Shown here: in pieces, positions 37,696-49,800 of the stretch
Numbering within the stretch: the stretch's first letter is position 1
Layout of the letters: each line of letters starts with the position of its first letter
Assembly: GCA_025449115.1 (NCBI GenBank)
Contig: JAHLKC010000195.1
Coordinates: 1 to 53,796, forward strand
Source of the DNA: Chytridium lagenaria
Lineage: Eukaryota; Chytridiomycota; Chytridiomycetes; Chytridiales; Chytridiaceae
DNA: 53,796 bases
Reading direction: 5' to 3'
Notes under the pieces: generated by a model
Database searches by the model: none
What the model saw: the letters and a program-made list of their open reading frames with translations, nothing else
What the model was told of the DNA's origin: nothing
Translations under genes and position numbers: made by a program

Positions 37696-38193
37696 TGCAT
37701 CGCAGACTTCATCTCCATTGTGCACCAGTAACAAACAATTCGACAGGAAAGGCAAGTAAAAATTGAGGCTTGTATGGTTTACATATAACAAAAGCAACTT
37801 TGGGAAGCCCAAAGCTCGGTAAACTGTCAATAAATAGCGTAACGGTGATGACACACTCGACTTGCCATGATTGGTCGTTGCTACGACATCGTATGCTGTT
37901 TATCAATGATTCGATGCATTGCAGTTACTCTTTAAGCAAAGCGGCGGAGCACCTTTATTGCAATATTGCGAGAATTACCAGAAAGATTTGCGAAAGACGA
38001 AATTATCATATGTATCGACAATGGTATCTACGTTGTATTACTACATCGTATAAATTATAGGTTGAGGAGGAGGCCGATCATAGGCGGCCTTCATATCACT
38101 GCCAGTGTCGCCGTTGTGTTTAGCTGGTCTCAATTGAAAAAGCCCCCTTCAAGAACGGAACAAATTTCTCTTAAATTAAAAACAAAACCAAAA

Positions 38194-39063
38194 ATGTCAA
38201 CTCGTTTCCTTCATACACCATTGCCACCAAATCCCAAGCGATATGACGATTCAAGGGATGATCCGTCCCTTCATGAAATATGTTAAAAGAGCTGGAGATA
38301 GCTTCTTTTGCTCTGACCAAATCGTAGTGTAATGGCCACCATCACTCTCTTCCTTTCGCGTAAAAGATGGGTATCTCATATCGCTGTTTCACTGGTTGTG
38401 GAGCAGCGCAAGGCACTCTCAAACATGCCTTTGGATTATAATGATACCACAAAAGGACTTCACTTGACGACAATTAATAGGAGATTAATGAGACCTCTTG
38501 ACACAAAAGGTTTGTGTAGACAGCTGTACCTGTTGAGAAATCTTACATCATTCGACAGATTTTAAAATTATTCTTGGATTCGAGGACTTACGACTCCATT
38601 GCGCACCACACTCTTACCCCTTTCGAGCAGGCTTAAGAAATATGATTGAGGTGGTGCCGGTTCTGTATCAGGATTTGGAAGCGGACATTCCGCATAATTT
38701 ATATGGAGACGTTATTCTTTCCAAGGAACATCAGGTATCGAAGCTTAGAAAAGTTTGCCTCTCTTCCTCCCTGTACTTCATCACGGCCACTCCCACCGCT
38801 ATCCTTTCATTTTTCCTATGTCATAATGGGGACATTTCCATACTATTTGACACAATTAATGACTTCAACTTTAGGACCAGGTAAATCTCCTACGGGCTTT
38901 GGAGAATCGCAACGACCCAGACTCGAATTGGAACGATTACCCTTTCGAGACACAGGAAAAACTTAAAGCTGCAGAGAGATATCGACTCGATAATCCAGGA
39001 GAAGAGAAAGAGCTGTACCCGCACATTAGATTTCTTCTCAAGCAGGAAAAATTAGAATTATAG
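38194..39063 (+). CDS. Unrecognised multi-exon gene
   Basis: Exons supported by phase are about 38332-38509, 38559-38734 and 38875-39063. A possible first exon starts at ATG 38194 (MSTRFLHTPLPPNPKRYDD) with an uncertain junction. Joined segments include KALSNMPLDYNDTTKGLHL, RRLMRPLDTKDFKIILGF, EDLRLHCAPHSYPFRAGL, MIEVVPVLYQDLEADI, PHNLYGDVILSKEHQ and DQVNLLRALENRNDPDSNWN, ending HIRFLLKQEKLEL. The product is soluble and charged, with no transmembrane segment. No family is recognised. Its position between a flagellar gene and a nuclease-like gene gives little functional information. Confidence 0.5.
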
Positions 39064-39137
39064 TAGGCATCTCATCTATTTCATTGTCTCTAATATCATC
39101 GCGAATTTTGGCCGTTCTTCCTTCTATTACTTGCAAA

Positions 39138-39822
39138 ATGACATTGCTAACAGCCTATTTCACTCCTAGTCCACCGGGAAAGCATGTTCATTATTACAAA
39201 GGAAATGATGAAGCTAATGGCCAACCGGACATCGTTGGAGTATATGAGAATACTATGATTATTTGCGAGGTGAGTAGAATTTAACGTCGTAGATTCAGAT
39301 CCCATTACAATGATTCATGCAATTCTGTCCGTGTAGGTGAAGAAAGGCGACTACGATACTTCTCCGGCAACTGAGAGACATGCATTTTCGCAAGGGCTTG
39401 GTTATGGTGCCATCCTCAGTTGCCTCAACTACTCTGCATTGACGATAAATGGAAACAAATATGTTATTGTCATGACGGCCGCTAATAAGTTTGTGTCGAC
39501 AGTGTACGTAGTACGATTGGAAGATTTTATAAAATTAGGCAAGTTATTCATTTAATGGCCCCTTCGTTTTTAACCTGTATGCTAATCTACACTTTTGCAC
39601 CATGTAGGGATTTGCATCCAGGAAGGTCGAAAGCTTAAACACAAGATTTCAGTTCATCAGATTCTTCCACGAAAGTCAGACGAACTACATGAGCTGCCCC
39701 CGCGTAAGAGGAGACAAAAGACTGCCAGTGCCAGTGTTCACAAACAATTCGTGATTACTAACTCTGAGGACGCCACGAAACTGTTTTCACTTATTGAAAA
39801 TGTTCAAAGATTCAATCTTTAA
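39138..39822 (+). CDS. Small PD-(D/E)XK nuclease-like protein
   Basis: Three exons, 39138-39269, 39337-39538 and 39608-39822, join in phase to 549 nt (182 residues). Intron 1 is GT-AG. Intron 2 uses a GC donor (G|GCAAGT) with an AG acceptor, a known minor class. The core reads GQPDIVGVYENTMIICEVKKG, that is D-x12-E-x-K on two predicted beta strands, followed by a helix containing a conserved-looking Gln (HAFSQGLGYG). This matches the D...ExK active-site pattern of restriction-endonuclease-fold proteins. The C-terminal part has a basic cluster (PPRKRRQKTAS) that could act in nuclear import or DNA binding. The protein is short for a complete effector or transposase, so it could be a fragment, a stand-alone nuclease or part of a Crinkler-type or mobile-element protein. 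No catalytic test can be made here. Confidence 0.55.
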
Positions 39823-41600
39823 CTGCCTTTTCCTTCATTTTTTTTTTCTCTTTGGAGTCGATATCGTTGTCCGTCATGAGGCCTAGACTTTTCAAAAGCA
39901 AGCTAATTTTGTACCTTCTCTATCTATTCGACCTCTTATCTATGATTCCTTACTCTTTCTGTTCTGAAACCGCCTATAACCTCATTTGTCTTGAGCACTT
40001 TCATTTCAACCAGCTCAAAAAATAATAAAATGCGCCTCTTCGTTTCTTATCATTTTGGAAATCAAAAAAATCTGACCAAATATCAATAATCTTAATGTCA
40101 CAATGCTTCCATGATTCTGAATCTGGACTGTCAAGATAGATTGGGTTGGAACGTGTCTATTTAAATGTGATAAGGGCGCGAAATCCAAGCGGTGAAGATA
40201 TGCGTTTCCAGAAGATTATTCAAAAGAGTCTTTTTTTTTTATAACTTTTTATTTGAGTTTTCGTTTTTGTGCCGTTGTTGGTAAAACATGTACTGCTTAC
40301 AAGATTTGGCGCCGCACCTTCATTTTCTTCTAACGGATAATGAAGACAAATTGATATCTCAGCCGGCATCTCCCCACTTCAAGCCTCTCAGGTGCGCTCT
40401 TTTTCCCCTAGAGGCGCCGTCCTTGCTCATGAGCAACATAAAAATGCCTGAAGCATCAGGATGCTAGTTCCGTGCGTGGTTATATGTTTTCATCCCCTTA
40501 GCTTTGATTCCTTTAAGCATTGGGGACCCGCAGCGGTTTCATTGTCGTAGCGCCTCCAACGTGTTTATCGACTTATCATGAGATTCTTCGTGAGGTTGTT
40601 GCCGAGCGCTTTCTATTTCGCCGCATCTGTTTCTATTTAACGTGGTGTTTCTCGTCAGCTGTTGGCGTTCTCTTACATTTGTTTAATCCTTTTTTGTCTT
40701 GTAATAAATACTTTGGATCGTTTAGAAAAAATAGAATGCTTATATATATATTGAGTGAAAAAATTTTTGATGGGGTGCGCACATTGTTTTAATGATATTT
40801 AAATTATCATTATTGCATGTTTACTAATTGATCTTGCAGTATTAGGCCTTTCTATTGCCCTAGATATCACTGTATTTTAAGAATTGTAAATAAAGTATCA
40901 TCCTTTAAGCTAAGCCTTAGGCACAAAATGTAGGCTTTCAAAAAACTTTAGAAATAAACTAGTTTACTCTTTTAAGTTGAAAACCTACTAATTCACTTTA
41001 GGTTGATTTTTGAGCGTGCTTGACTGATCTCCCAGTAGCGGCCAACTATTGTCCCAAAATACTGTTTTGCAGAAAAAAGCCTTTTCTAATATTACATTGG
41101 GACAATGGAAAGTACTAGCATACTACCCTTGTCTGTGTGGCTGTTTTATTCTTAACTAGAACCTGGCCAAACTTAGCCATTTTTTCATCGGCCAACACAC
41201 AGGAGTCAAGCGTGTTTTTTTTTTCTTTCTCTCCTCATTATGTCTTCAACAACATCGTCCATATTGTTCTTTTTTTTAGCGTTTGAGGGCCTAAACGGAT
41301 GATGTGTGCTTACAGGGTGAAGACAGACGCTTCAACGACGACGGAGGAAGGGAAGTCTGTGAAAACTAGGGGGTACAGATACTTATTCAGAGACATTTAA
41401 GGGTCCGGCACACGAGGTTCCTGCACAGTGGGGCGTCCATCTGGTGTCTACCAAGCCCTGGAATAGCCCCTGCGGTAGAACCCTAGGCTCTTAGACATAT
41501 TAATCATGTGTAAGGACATATGTCAGCATATGTCACGGCCACTGTGAGGAGTGACAGAAGCTGAGAAGGGCCTCGCGTCAAGTTCCCAAAGTATTACTTG
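39823..41600. other. Intergenic, no gene recognised
   Basis: AT-rich, with T-runs (40225-40240, 41217-41232). One plus-strand ORF at 40520-40792 is Phe-rich with no motif. A 10-bp perfect inverted repeat at 41051/41096 is listed separately. Confidence 0.5.
41051..41107. repeat. Inverted repeat ATTGTCCCAA / TTGGGACAAT
   Basis: Two perfectly complementary 10-mers flank about 37 bp containing T-rich and A-rich stretches. It could be a small hairpin, a miniature transposon relic or chance. No target duplication was identified. Confidence 0.5.
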
Positions 41601-41607
41601 TGAAATT

Positions 41608-42002
41608 CTCTAGACCCATCCCTCCCTACCTAACTTTGACTAAGGAGTAGGGGGAGAAGAGTAAAGGAGTTGCTCCAGCAGAGCAAGTCCACAGAGCACC
41701 TAGGGACAGGATGTACTCAAACTGAATCTAAGTGGTGTTGTTGTTGTTTGGCAATGGTGTGGGTGAGTGATCGCAAGCTTCTGCTTAAATAAGGGGAGAT
41801 TGTGATCTTCTCTTGACCCATCCCTCCCTACCTAGCTTCGACTAGGGGGTAGGGGAGAAGAGTAAAGGAGTTGCTCCAGCAGAGCAAGTCCACAGAGCAC
41901 CTAGGGACAGGATGTACTCCTGAATCTAAGTGATGTTTCATGTTGTTTGGCAATGGTGTGGGTGAGTGATCGCGAGATTCTGCTTATTTAAGGGAGAAGG
42001 GA
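41608..42002 (+). repeat. Direct repeat of about 200 bp, two tandem copies
   Basis: Copy 1 (about 41608-41807) and copy 2 (about 41812-42002) share GACCCATCCCTCCCTACCTA, GAGTAAAGGAGTTGCTCCAG, CAGAGCAAGTCCACAGAGCA, CCTAGGGACAGGATGTACTC and TTGGCAATGGTGTGGGTGAG in the same order. Both end in TTCTGCTTA-(A/T)-TAAGGG-type sequence. They lie about 0.9 kb upstream of the Gag-like gene, and a duplicated promoter/enhancer or part of an LTR is possible. No LTR ends were found. Confidence 0.85.
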
Positions 42003-42827
42003 ACGTGTTTAGTATCTTCATTATCAACTTACCTTGCTGCTAAACCAATATCAGCACCAGATCGTCTCCAGGCGATCAGGGATGGCTATAAGTCTCCATG
42101 CCACCCTACTATGGCACCTTTTGGAACATGGGCTCTCGTTTGCCTCTCAGAGCGTAGAACAGGGTAACCTCACTCATTGCCTGCCGTTAGCGCCTGATCA
42201 TCGGGTCGGAGAGCACCAGAGGTGGAATATAGCTGACCAAGCCTTGACTAAAGGACACTGTGAATGAGGAGGGATTCCATCACAGCCTTCTGTCTCAAAC
42301 GGCCGGATTGCAGCTTCACCAGGTGGTAAGGGGGCAGAGGGGTCGACTGTCATCCAACTAAGAGTGAAGGGGAGATCACGCCGCGAGGCCACGCGCGTGT
42401 GATAGAGGATGGGGGATCAACTCAATATCAACTACTTAATTCAACAAGGTACAAATTAAATCAAGAAATCTCTCATATTAAAGTAATACACAAAATACAA
42501 ATAAATAATAGACACAACATATGCACACACACATAAACGGCGCATATGCGCGCCACCTCCTTCAATAAAAACCTTATAAACGTGGGGAAAAAGTATATAT
42601 AAAAAACCCAAAGGGAAAAGAAGGGAGGATTCAATATGACGCGTAAATATACGCGTCGACGCGGGATATAACGGAACTCAACGGACTTAGGCAAAATGTC
42701 CTTATGAGCCATAGGCCATGTGAATAATCTGAATATATGACTTGAGATTCCAGGTGGACTTCAATGTTACACAGCGTCCGGACTAGTTTGGACACTGCGA
42801 AGCATTGAAGTCGGCGGAGATGGGAAT

Positions 42828-44375
42828 ATGGGCAGATTGCCCATTTTCTTCCATCACAACTGCATCTTCAGTGCAGTCCTCCTCTCGTCGTTTTTTATCG
42901 GACACTACGCTTCCTCGCTTCTAATGGCTGCTGCCCTTCCTCCTCTGGACCCCAACACGACCACTTACGACGGCACTCTCCTTAGTGCTTTCCAGTATTG
43001 TAACCTTCGAAACGTCGCTTTAGCTTTGGGCATGGTACCTCCCCTCCCTAACTCTCTCCTGACCCTGTTGCCAAACGTTATGGCTTACCTTTCAGCTATT
43101 GACCCTCGTCCGGCTATGGACCCTCATACTTTGTTGGTAGCTTTCGGTGGCCCAAATGACCGCAATGGTGAGGGTCAAGCTGGTGCGAACGGTGATGGCG
43201 GCCCTGGCGGACAGAACGTTAACAATCAGGACCCGGAAATCTTGGGCAACAACCACAATGCTAACAATGGCATCGGAGCAGACCCCGCTGCTCCCGTCGA
43301 AAATGCAGTTGTTCTTCATGCAGGCAACCTCGACAACGGTGAAGAAGACGTCCGCCGACAGCTCCAAGCCCGCATCGAGTTCCTTGAGAATCAAAACCGT
43401 GACCCCCTGTTACCTGTAAGTTCCTATTTCATCTCTGTCTTTCCCTTTTCTTCCTTTTTTCACGAGTCTTTCAACTCCGGGCAAGCTTTTCCACCATTCC
43501 ACGGGATGACGGTAGCAACACCCATTTTTTCTTTCATTTTTCATATCATCCCATTCTTGCTTTCTTCCTTCCCTTTTTCTACTTGATCTTTTCCAGACGA
43601 CCGTCTGCCTCCTGGACCCCGGTCCTCCTTTCTTTTGGACATCCGTCCATCCTCCACTATTGTTTGGACAACTGTCTTCCTTTCTTCACGACGTTCGTCG
43701 TCCTCGCATTTTATTCTGGACGACCGTCCCTACCACATGGACAGCTGTCCTTCTACCTCCACGTGATTCCCATCATGTTTTCCAACCAACCTAATCACTT
43801 TATGTCTTTCATAGGACATCTCCATCTATGTCTCGGCTTGGCGGGTTTTCCGTAACGAGGCCACCATGTTTACTCGCCATGACATGGGTACTCCTGCCTG
43901 GTCCACCACCCGAGAGGCGCTGTTCCACCACCTTAACCGTATCCGCCAAATCGGTGTGGAGTGCCGTTGCCTTTCTCCCGCCCAGATTGACGCCTGGGAA
44001 ACCCTCAGCTCCGGCAATTATTTTCGTCTTCCCGACGACTCCTTCCTTCCCTTCAAATTGGAAGTTACCGCCCTCCTCGACGTCCTAGGTTGGTACATGC
44101 CAAGTCCAAACGCCAGCCTCATCACGACGAAGGTCGCCGCTGTTCAACGCCGCCTTGGTGAGACAGTCCGTATGACAGCTCACCTCAAAACCCAGCGCCG
44201 TACTGAACCCCAACCCTCCTCATCTTCATCCCGTCCCTATGACCGTCCCACACCCTCACCCAACCTTCAAACAAAAAACCGTCCTCGTAAAGAACACACT
44301 TGTGGTCATTGTCACGCTAAGGGCCACTTTGGCCACACCTATACCCAGCCTTGCGCAAGAGAGAAATATTTGTAA
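42828..44375 (+). CDS. Gag-like protein with a C-terminal zinc-knuckle-like motif
   Basis: Two exons, 42828-43415 and 43815-44375, join in phase (donor GTAAGT, acceptor CATAG). The first ATG gives a hydrophobic leader; a more likely start is 42924 (MAAALPPLDPNTTTYDG). The N-terminal part is a helical segment followed by an Asn/Gly-rich linker (GANGDGGPGGQNVNNQD) and a coiled-coil-like RRQLQARIEFLENQN. Exon 2 has an ordered region (DISIYVSAWRVFRNEATMFT, then GTPAWSTTREALFHHLNRI) and a Ser/Pro/Arg-rich stretch. It ends in CGHCHAKGHFGH...C, a Cys/His cluster close to but not identical with a CCHC knuckle (C-x2-C-x4-H-x8-C). The architecture suggests a Gag or nucleocapsid-like protein of a retroelement, or a domesticated one. 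No reverse transcriptase follows on this strand. The family is not recognised. Confidence 0.5.
43595..43750 (+). repeat. Series of GGAC-N4-GTCC palindromes inside the Gag-like gene's intron
   Basis: AGACGACCGTCT (43595), GGACCCCGGTCC (43614), GGACATCCGTCC (43637), GGACAACTGTCT (43666), GGACGACCGTCC (43718) and GGACAGCTGTCC (43739) share the form GGAC-N4-GTCC. Two of them are perfect or nearly perfect 12-bp palindromes. A related ACGACGTTCGTCGT-like palindrome lies at 43688. Spacing is about 19-52 bp. Confidence 0.8.
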
Positions 44376-44969
44376 CTCCCTCTTAACTCTATATCAATTT
44401 TCGAATTCACAACAAAATAAAAAAACTAGTTAAAATATAGGTATAACTGAATGTCGAGGAATTTCGTACAAAAATGCCGTTGTAATTCATGGTGAACGTG
44501 GTACTGATCAAGTATGAAGCTCACCTTGACTTCATTTCACTCTGGTTTTTGTCTGACGGTAATGTTATTTGTGATTTAATTAAGATCAAATTGCCATGAT
44601 AATGTAACCAATTTATTTTATAGATCTAATGCAAATATGACGAGATAAAAACTTAACTAAGATGAAAAACAAACCCGCTAGAGTTTATTCTACGCACATA
44701 CATATGAATCGTGAAAAGGATGTGATAAAAAAAAGGTTGAACGTAAAAAACCAAAGTACAGTATATAGACAAATAGGAAGGTAAACACGGAAGTCAGGAA
44801 AAGCGCTTAAACATAAAAAGTAAACCAACTTGTAAAAACGCGAACAAAGTGAGACAAAGAACAGGGTTAGAGCATTGGAAACTAACGTTTTTTTTTCGCC
44901 CGAAGATTTCTTGCAGTACCACTTGGTTGTGCATGACCTTCGTCATTCGGAGGTGGACGTGCCGGTAAA

Positions 44970-47900
44970 GCACCTTTGGTCTTAAAAGAGTTAATCATTA
45001 TCATGGCCTTCGGATCTCACTCGCTTTTTGGGTGGAAGATTTTCGTTAGAAGCAGGATCAATACTTGGCCTCCGTGTGCGTTCTAATATTTGACGCTCAA
45101 CGTCCAAGGCGGAAACGGGCCTACTGGCTGCGGGTTGTCTACCAGTTCGTGGTTCTCGAGTCAGTACTGGTGGAGGTGAAGGTTGAGGCACTTAAAGGTG
45201 GAAGAATTCGCATATCAGTAGCTTAAACAATAATAATAAACATTATGCTTTCCATTCTAATAACAAAGTTGATAAAAACAAAAAAAAAACACCAATAATA
45301 ATTAAACTGACCTGACGGAGAAATGCCACCTGTTCTCCTAGATGGATGCTTTCGTCGTACTGCTGCATCAAGCGACTTTTGAGGATCATCTTGTAGGCCC
45401 AATCCATCGTGCCACGATCTAGAAGTTCCTTTTCTGCGTCCTTAACTCCAGATTTAAACTATTATATAACAATATGAATAATTGAAGTACGTAGTAAACC
45501 CACAAACCTCCCTCAAAAGTTCCTTCTTTTCGAATGATGTTAAAGTACACCACATTTTCTTTTCCATCGCATATTCTTCTGTGGCCATGTGAGCCAATTG
45601 CTTTATAAATTTAGTAAGAGAATATCAAACGAACTTACATTGATGGAATCACTCGAAGCTGTCAGGAGCAAGTGTGTATCAACATCAGCGAGGGCTTGCA
45701 GGATGGTAGGTGTCGCATAGTATTCTGACATACGTTCTAATAAAATCAAGTTAAAATGAGATGGCTGGGGCTCTTACTCGGGGGATATACTGTTTTGCTG
45801 CTCGTTACTCTACCAGTCGGTATGCTTTTGACCTTCGGATGGTTGATGTCGCCGTTGGCTTCTGATACAGCTGACAAACTTAACAGTGGATCTGATCGTG
45901 ATAGAGCCGGGGACGAGAGGAGGTGAGAAGGAGTTGTTGATGGCGCTTGAGGTAGCAGTAGTCGATCAACATTGCTTGGCAGGCCTCCAGCACGCGATTG
46001 ATAGGTAACGTCGATGGCATTTGCAGAGGGGACAGTTGCTAATGACGCAAGGTTAATAGGAGATATTTAGACTAAAACAAACACTCAGCGTAAGAGTCGT
46101 CTTCCTCGTCACTAAGCTCATGCTGAAGGGATCTTGAAAGTGAACCTTTAGGTGTTAATGATGCACCTTGTGACAGAGACGTTACCGTGAGTCTGCGCCT
46201 TGCCTTTGGATGCGGTCAAGTAACGGTGTGTGTTTGCAGCATTATAGCGAGCAGAAGAAAGTTTCTTGATCATCATATCAAGGTCGCTAATACATTTAGA
46301 TGGAGCTTTAATTGAAGGCTTACCGGTCACTGAGTGCCTCGACATCGATGTTCGTTAAGTCCATTTTTTTTCTCACGAGAAACACATAGAAAAATTTATT
46401 GACTGACCTCACGGTCAATAATAATACAACGATCCACCCCAATTTTCCAAAAGCCAACGCCGCGGTCAATACTGGCCACATCATGAAAGGTATGCTCTCG
46501 AAATCCTTGAAACCCAATCAATCCGAAGTCGTCAACGTTTACGTTGTCGTTAGTCCAGTGAACGTAAGCCAACTTTCGTGGCTCCATGTCAAAGTTTTTA
46601 TGTACTATGTAAAAGTCAACTCTTCCATATCGAATAAATTCTCTAAACTCCGGCTGCCTATGGCGTTGCTTCTTGTATATATCTTCCAGAGTCTTAATCG
46701 CCACACCAGAGTTATCCCGTCTCGTTTCGAAGTTATTTCTGGTAGATCCAAAGATAGTCGTCTGTCCAATTCGGAGCCTCGAAAATACTTCCACGGCTTC
46801 AGGAATCTCAACATCTTTTATACCCTGCATTTCATAGTATTTCTTAAGCTTTGATACCTATTTATTGAGTTAATCCTATTATTCTAAAATGTAAATTACA
46901 ACACCTCTTGAAAGGTCAGGGCTCGAGAAATCCTGGGATGCAAAAGCTCAGTAAAAACCTCCCCATCTCTATTGACACCGACGTAAACTAGACTTGAGTC
47001 TTCCGATGATTTATTATTAAAGCGTAAACCATCAACAACCAAAGCACCCTCTATTTTCATTTAGTGTATTTAAAATCCAAAAGTATTCTAACCTCTCACA
47101 AATAGAAGACTATTCAATTGCATCCAAGTAAGACAAGCTCTCGACACATTTTCGTAGGCGAAAACCTTTGACTTAATCAGCGGCAAAAGAAGACCACAGA
47201 CCCGCTCTGTTGGGTATTGCCAGTATGCCCACATCGGCCCAATCATGCGAATACAATCTGCGACGTGAAGGAGGTAATGAAAAATTGATCTGCAACAGCT
47301 AACTCGTTCCGGATCATGTCGATAATATTCTCTGAAATGATGTCAATGTAATTGTAACGCAGAAGTAATAAAACCTTTCATAATGGAAATAAAATTCTTT
47401 GCATCCTTTGTCGACTTTTTCTAGTTGGGCTTCATTTATCTCCGGACTGAAGTGTAGAATTCGGAGAACTTCAACGAAATCCGCCCATGGCTTAAGATAA
47501 CGATCTGACAAGCGTCCTCTCAGAAGCGGCACAGACAAAAAACACGCCCAATTTTTCCATTCCTCCGCTTTGAAGCCCTCATGGTGTCGTGATATGTCTC
47601 TTGGTGAACGTCCAAACGAAGTCGGTATTTGATATTTGCCCCGAACCATGTCCTTTCCGATCTCCTCCCAAATATCTTTCCTTAATACATAACGAGAATC
47701 ATCGTCCTTAAAATAGCGTCCAGTCCAGTGGTTGAACATCTGGCTGATAACATTGGTGGCCAGGTGCATCAAATCGATGCCGAACGACCACGGCCAACAG
47801 ATCGTGGGTAAACGCCAAAGAACCGAAACCTCGGAAACGCCTTGATAATTAGTTAGTTGTGTTATGAGATATACATTACCTGTAGCTTTAAGAATTTCTT

Positions 47901-49800
47901 TTCTATGGGATTTGTTGCGAGCACCAACCAGCTTCTCACAGTCTTCTAGAATATCGTCCTCCGACCGAAGTTTTAGCCCAAGATCAGAAAGATAGGTTGG
48001 GTCTGATTGAAACTCTGACAACGTTACCCCTGTGGGTAGCGGTGGCAGAGGAAAATATATGTGCTTGTTGAATATACCTTCGATATTGCAATATCTGCAT
48101 CCTCTCTTACAATTGGAGCCAGCAAATCCCATGAGTGCGGCTAAACCAGGCTGATCCCCACCAACGGCGATTATATGTCCACGTGCTGTGCCAATACTGG
48201 TGCTTCCCGACTCCATCCGGAAAGAGATACCAGCTTTGGATAATTAGCGCAAGCATTGACACTGAAAATGAATATAAATACGAACCTGCAAAAACCTTCA
48301 TATCGTCAACTAAAACTCTCAAAAACGAATTGATATTTTTGGGTTTTTTTGGCAATACTCCAGCAATTATAATATTTTCTTGCTTGAAACGAATTGCAGG
48401 AGGCAGATTGCAATTAAGCAGGATCAAGGGCCAAACTTCACGCGTCATTCTATGAGAAAATATAATTAATGTGTAGTCTTTATATGAAAATAAACGTACT
48501 GTCGGAAAACTTGAAAACCGTCGGCGGTAAAAAAAAAAGCAATGTCATACGGTCTATCACACGAGAAAACCTCTTCAGAAACGAGCGACCGATAATGCTG
48601 TCCTCAAATATATCTTCTTTTGGCTTCATCGGGTTGGAAAATTGAACTTCGTCACCATACGTGAATACATGTCTGTACAGCATATCCGTTCGCCTTCTTG
48701 CGTCGGAAAGCTGTATAGACATTTGCTTTGTAGGCGGAAGAAATGCCCAGGTTTGCCGTTCAACGCGTTGCCCATTCACATCAAACTTATATCTTTTTGT
48801 AATGGTGAGGAATACTAGAAAAGGCATGATTAACGAACATACAAACCTCTCCTCGGAGCAGTGCTCACAAACAGTGTTTTTTTCATACGCAGAGGAATAA
48901 GACATGCAGTAATTGACGCAGCACGGAATGTAGCGGAGCGATAACCCCGTCTTTCTTTCCAGAAACTTACGGGTCTGATACATTGATAAAGGCGTCCAAT
49001 CTATTTTAAGTTCATACATAAACAAAAGGGGAAAACATCAAACATACCCAAACAGTCTTTCTGCAAAGATATATAGGCGTTATCTGCTATTGCATGTTTC
49101 ATCTTCCACTGAATAATTCGTATGATCATCCTCGCTACCTTGTACTAAGAACAATGTGGATGTGTAAATTAAACTACTACCTTTATCGTCTGATATATAG
49201 TCCTCGATAGGATCATCATTTAAATCCCAAAGAAAGGGCATACCGTTGTCCTCATCCCCTTCCTCTTTCTCTTCTTTCTAGAACATCACTACCCGAGTCT
49301 CCAGAGGAACAAAAGTCGGTGGTACTGGAGTGATCATCAACTTCTTTTTGACATTCGTTGTCTCAACCTCCTCTGTAAATGTCTCATCTAACAAGGCAGG
49401 TGTCATCCTGATGTCCAGCTCTGCGTCCGATTGATTGTGGTCGATGGCTGGACCCCCCCTGGCCTCCATAATTGGCATTGATGGAGGCAATAACCGGGTT
49501 GCAGCTGCAATGCAGGCATTCGTCTTGCTGTGGTGACGAAGACCATTTCTCGATGCATATTCGTGTCCACACATTGGGCATTTGAAGACTGTCCGTAATC
49601 CGAGGATGGATTGGCAGTAATCGTTGCGTGAAGAGCCGGTCTGCCCCGTCTCGTTGCAGTAGCCAAACCCGTTTGACTATGAGTTGGCAACTTCATTTGT
49701 GTTTGTCTATAATAATTATGGGCTTCGACTAGATTTGAGTTGAGTTCCAACGGAATCACAAGATGATATAGACCTCGATCAGAGAAGATTACGAACGACG
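44970..49800 (-). mobile_element. Plavaka-like (CACTA superfamily) DNA transposon
   Basis: A minus-strand transposase gene fills most of this interval (separate entry). Ends could not be fixed: no convincing terminal inverted repeats or target duplication were seen at about 44.4-45.0 or 49.8-50.0 kb. At its 3' side, further minus-strand ORFs (44991-45191, 46148-46345 and the exons between) encode hydrophilic Pro/Ser- and Lys-rich sequence that may be the transposase tail or a separate accessory protein. Confidence 0.7.
46325..49690 (-). CDS. Plavaka-like transposase, multi-exon, frameshifted
   Basis: From the N-terminus: a zinc-finger-like VFKCPMCGHEYASRNGLRHH (about 49590-49520), an acidic linker (MPFLWDLNDDPIEDY, about 49225-49190), HAIADNAYISLQKDC (about 49090), LSLRYIPCCVNYCMSYSS (about 48940-48890) and ARRRTDMLYRH (about 48700-48670). 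The DNA-cleavage-type core region follows, with TADGFQVFRQ (about 48515), WPLILLNCNLPPAIRFKQEN (about 48430-48370), FAGSNCKRGCRYCNIEG and WSFGIDLMHLATNVISQMF (about 47790-47740). Next are YQIPTSFGRSPRDISRHHEG (about 47630-47570) and WACFLSVPLLRGRLSDRYL. C-terminal exons give YKKQRHRQPEFREFIRYG and HDVASIDRGVGFWKI (46830-46396). This order is that of the fungal Plavaka transposases. A T10 tract near 48520 and the N-terminal exon each hold a frame change, so the copy is probably inactive or misassembled. Confidence 0.8.
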
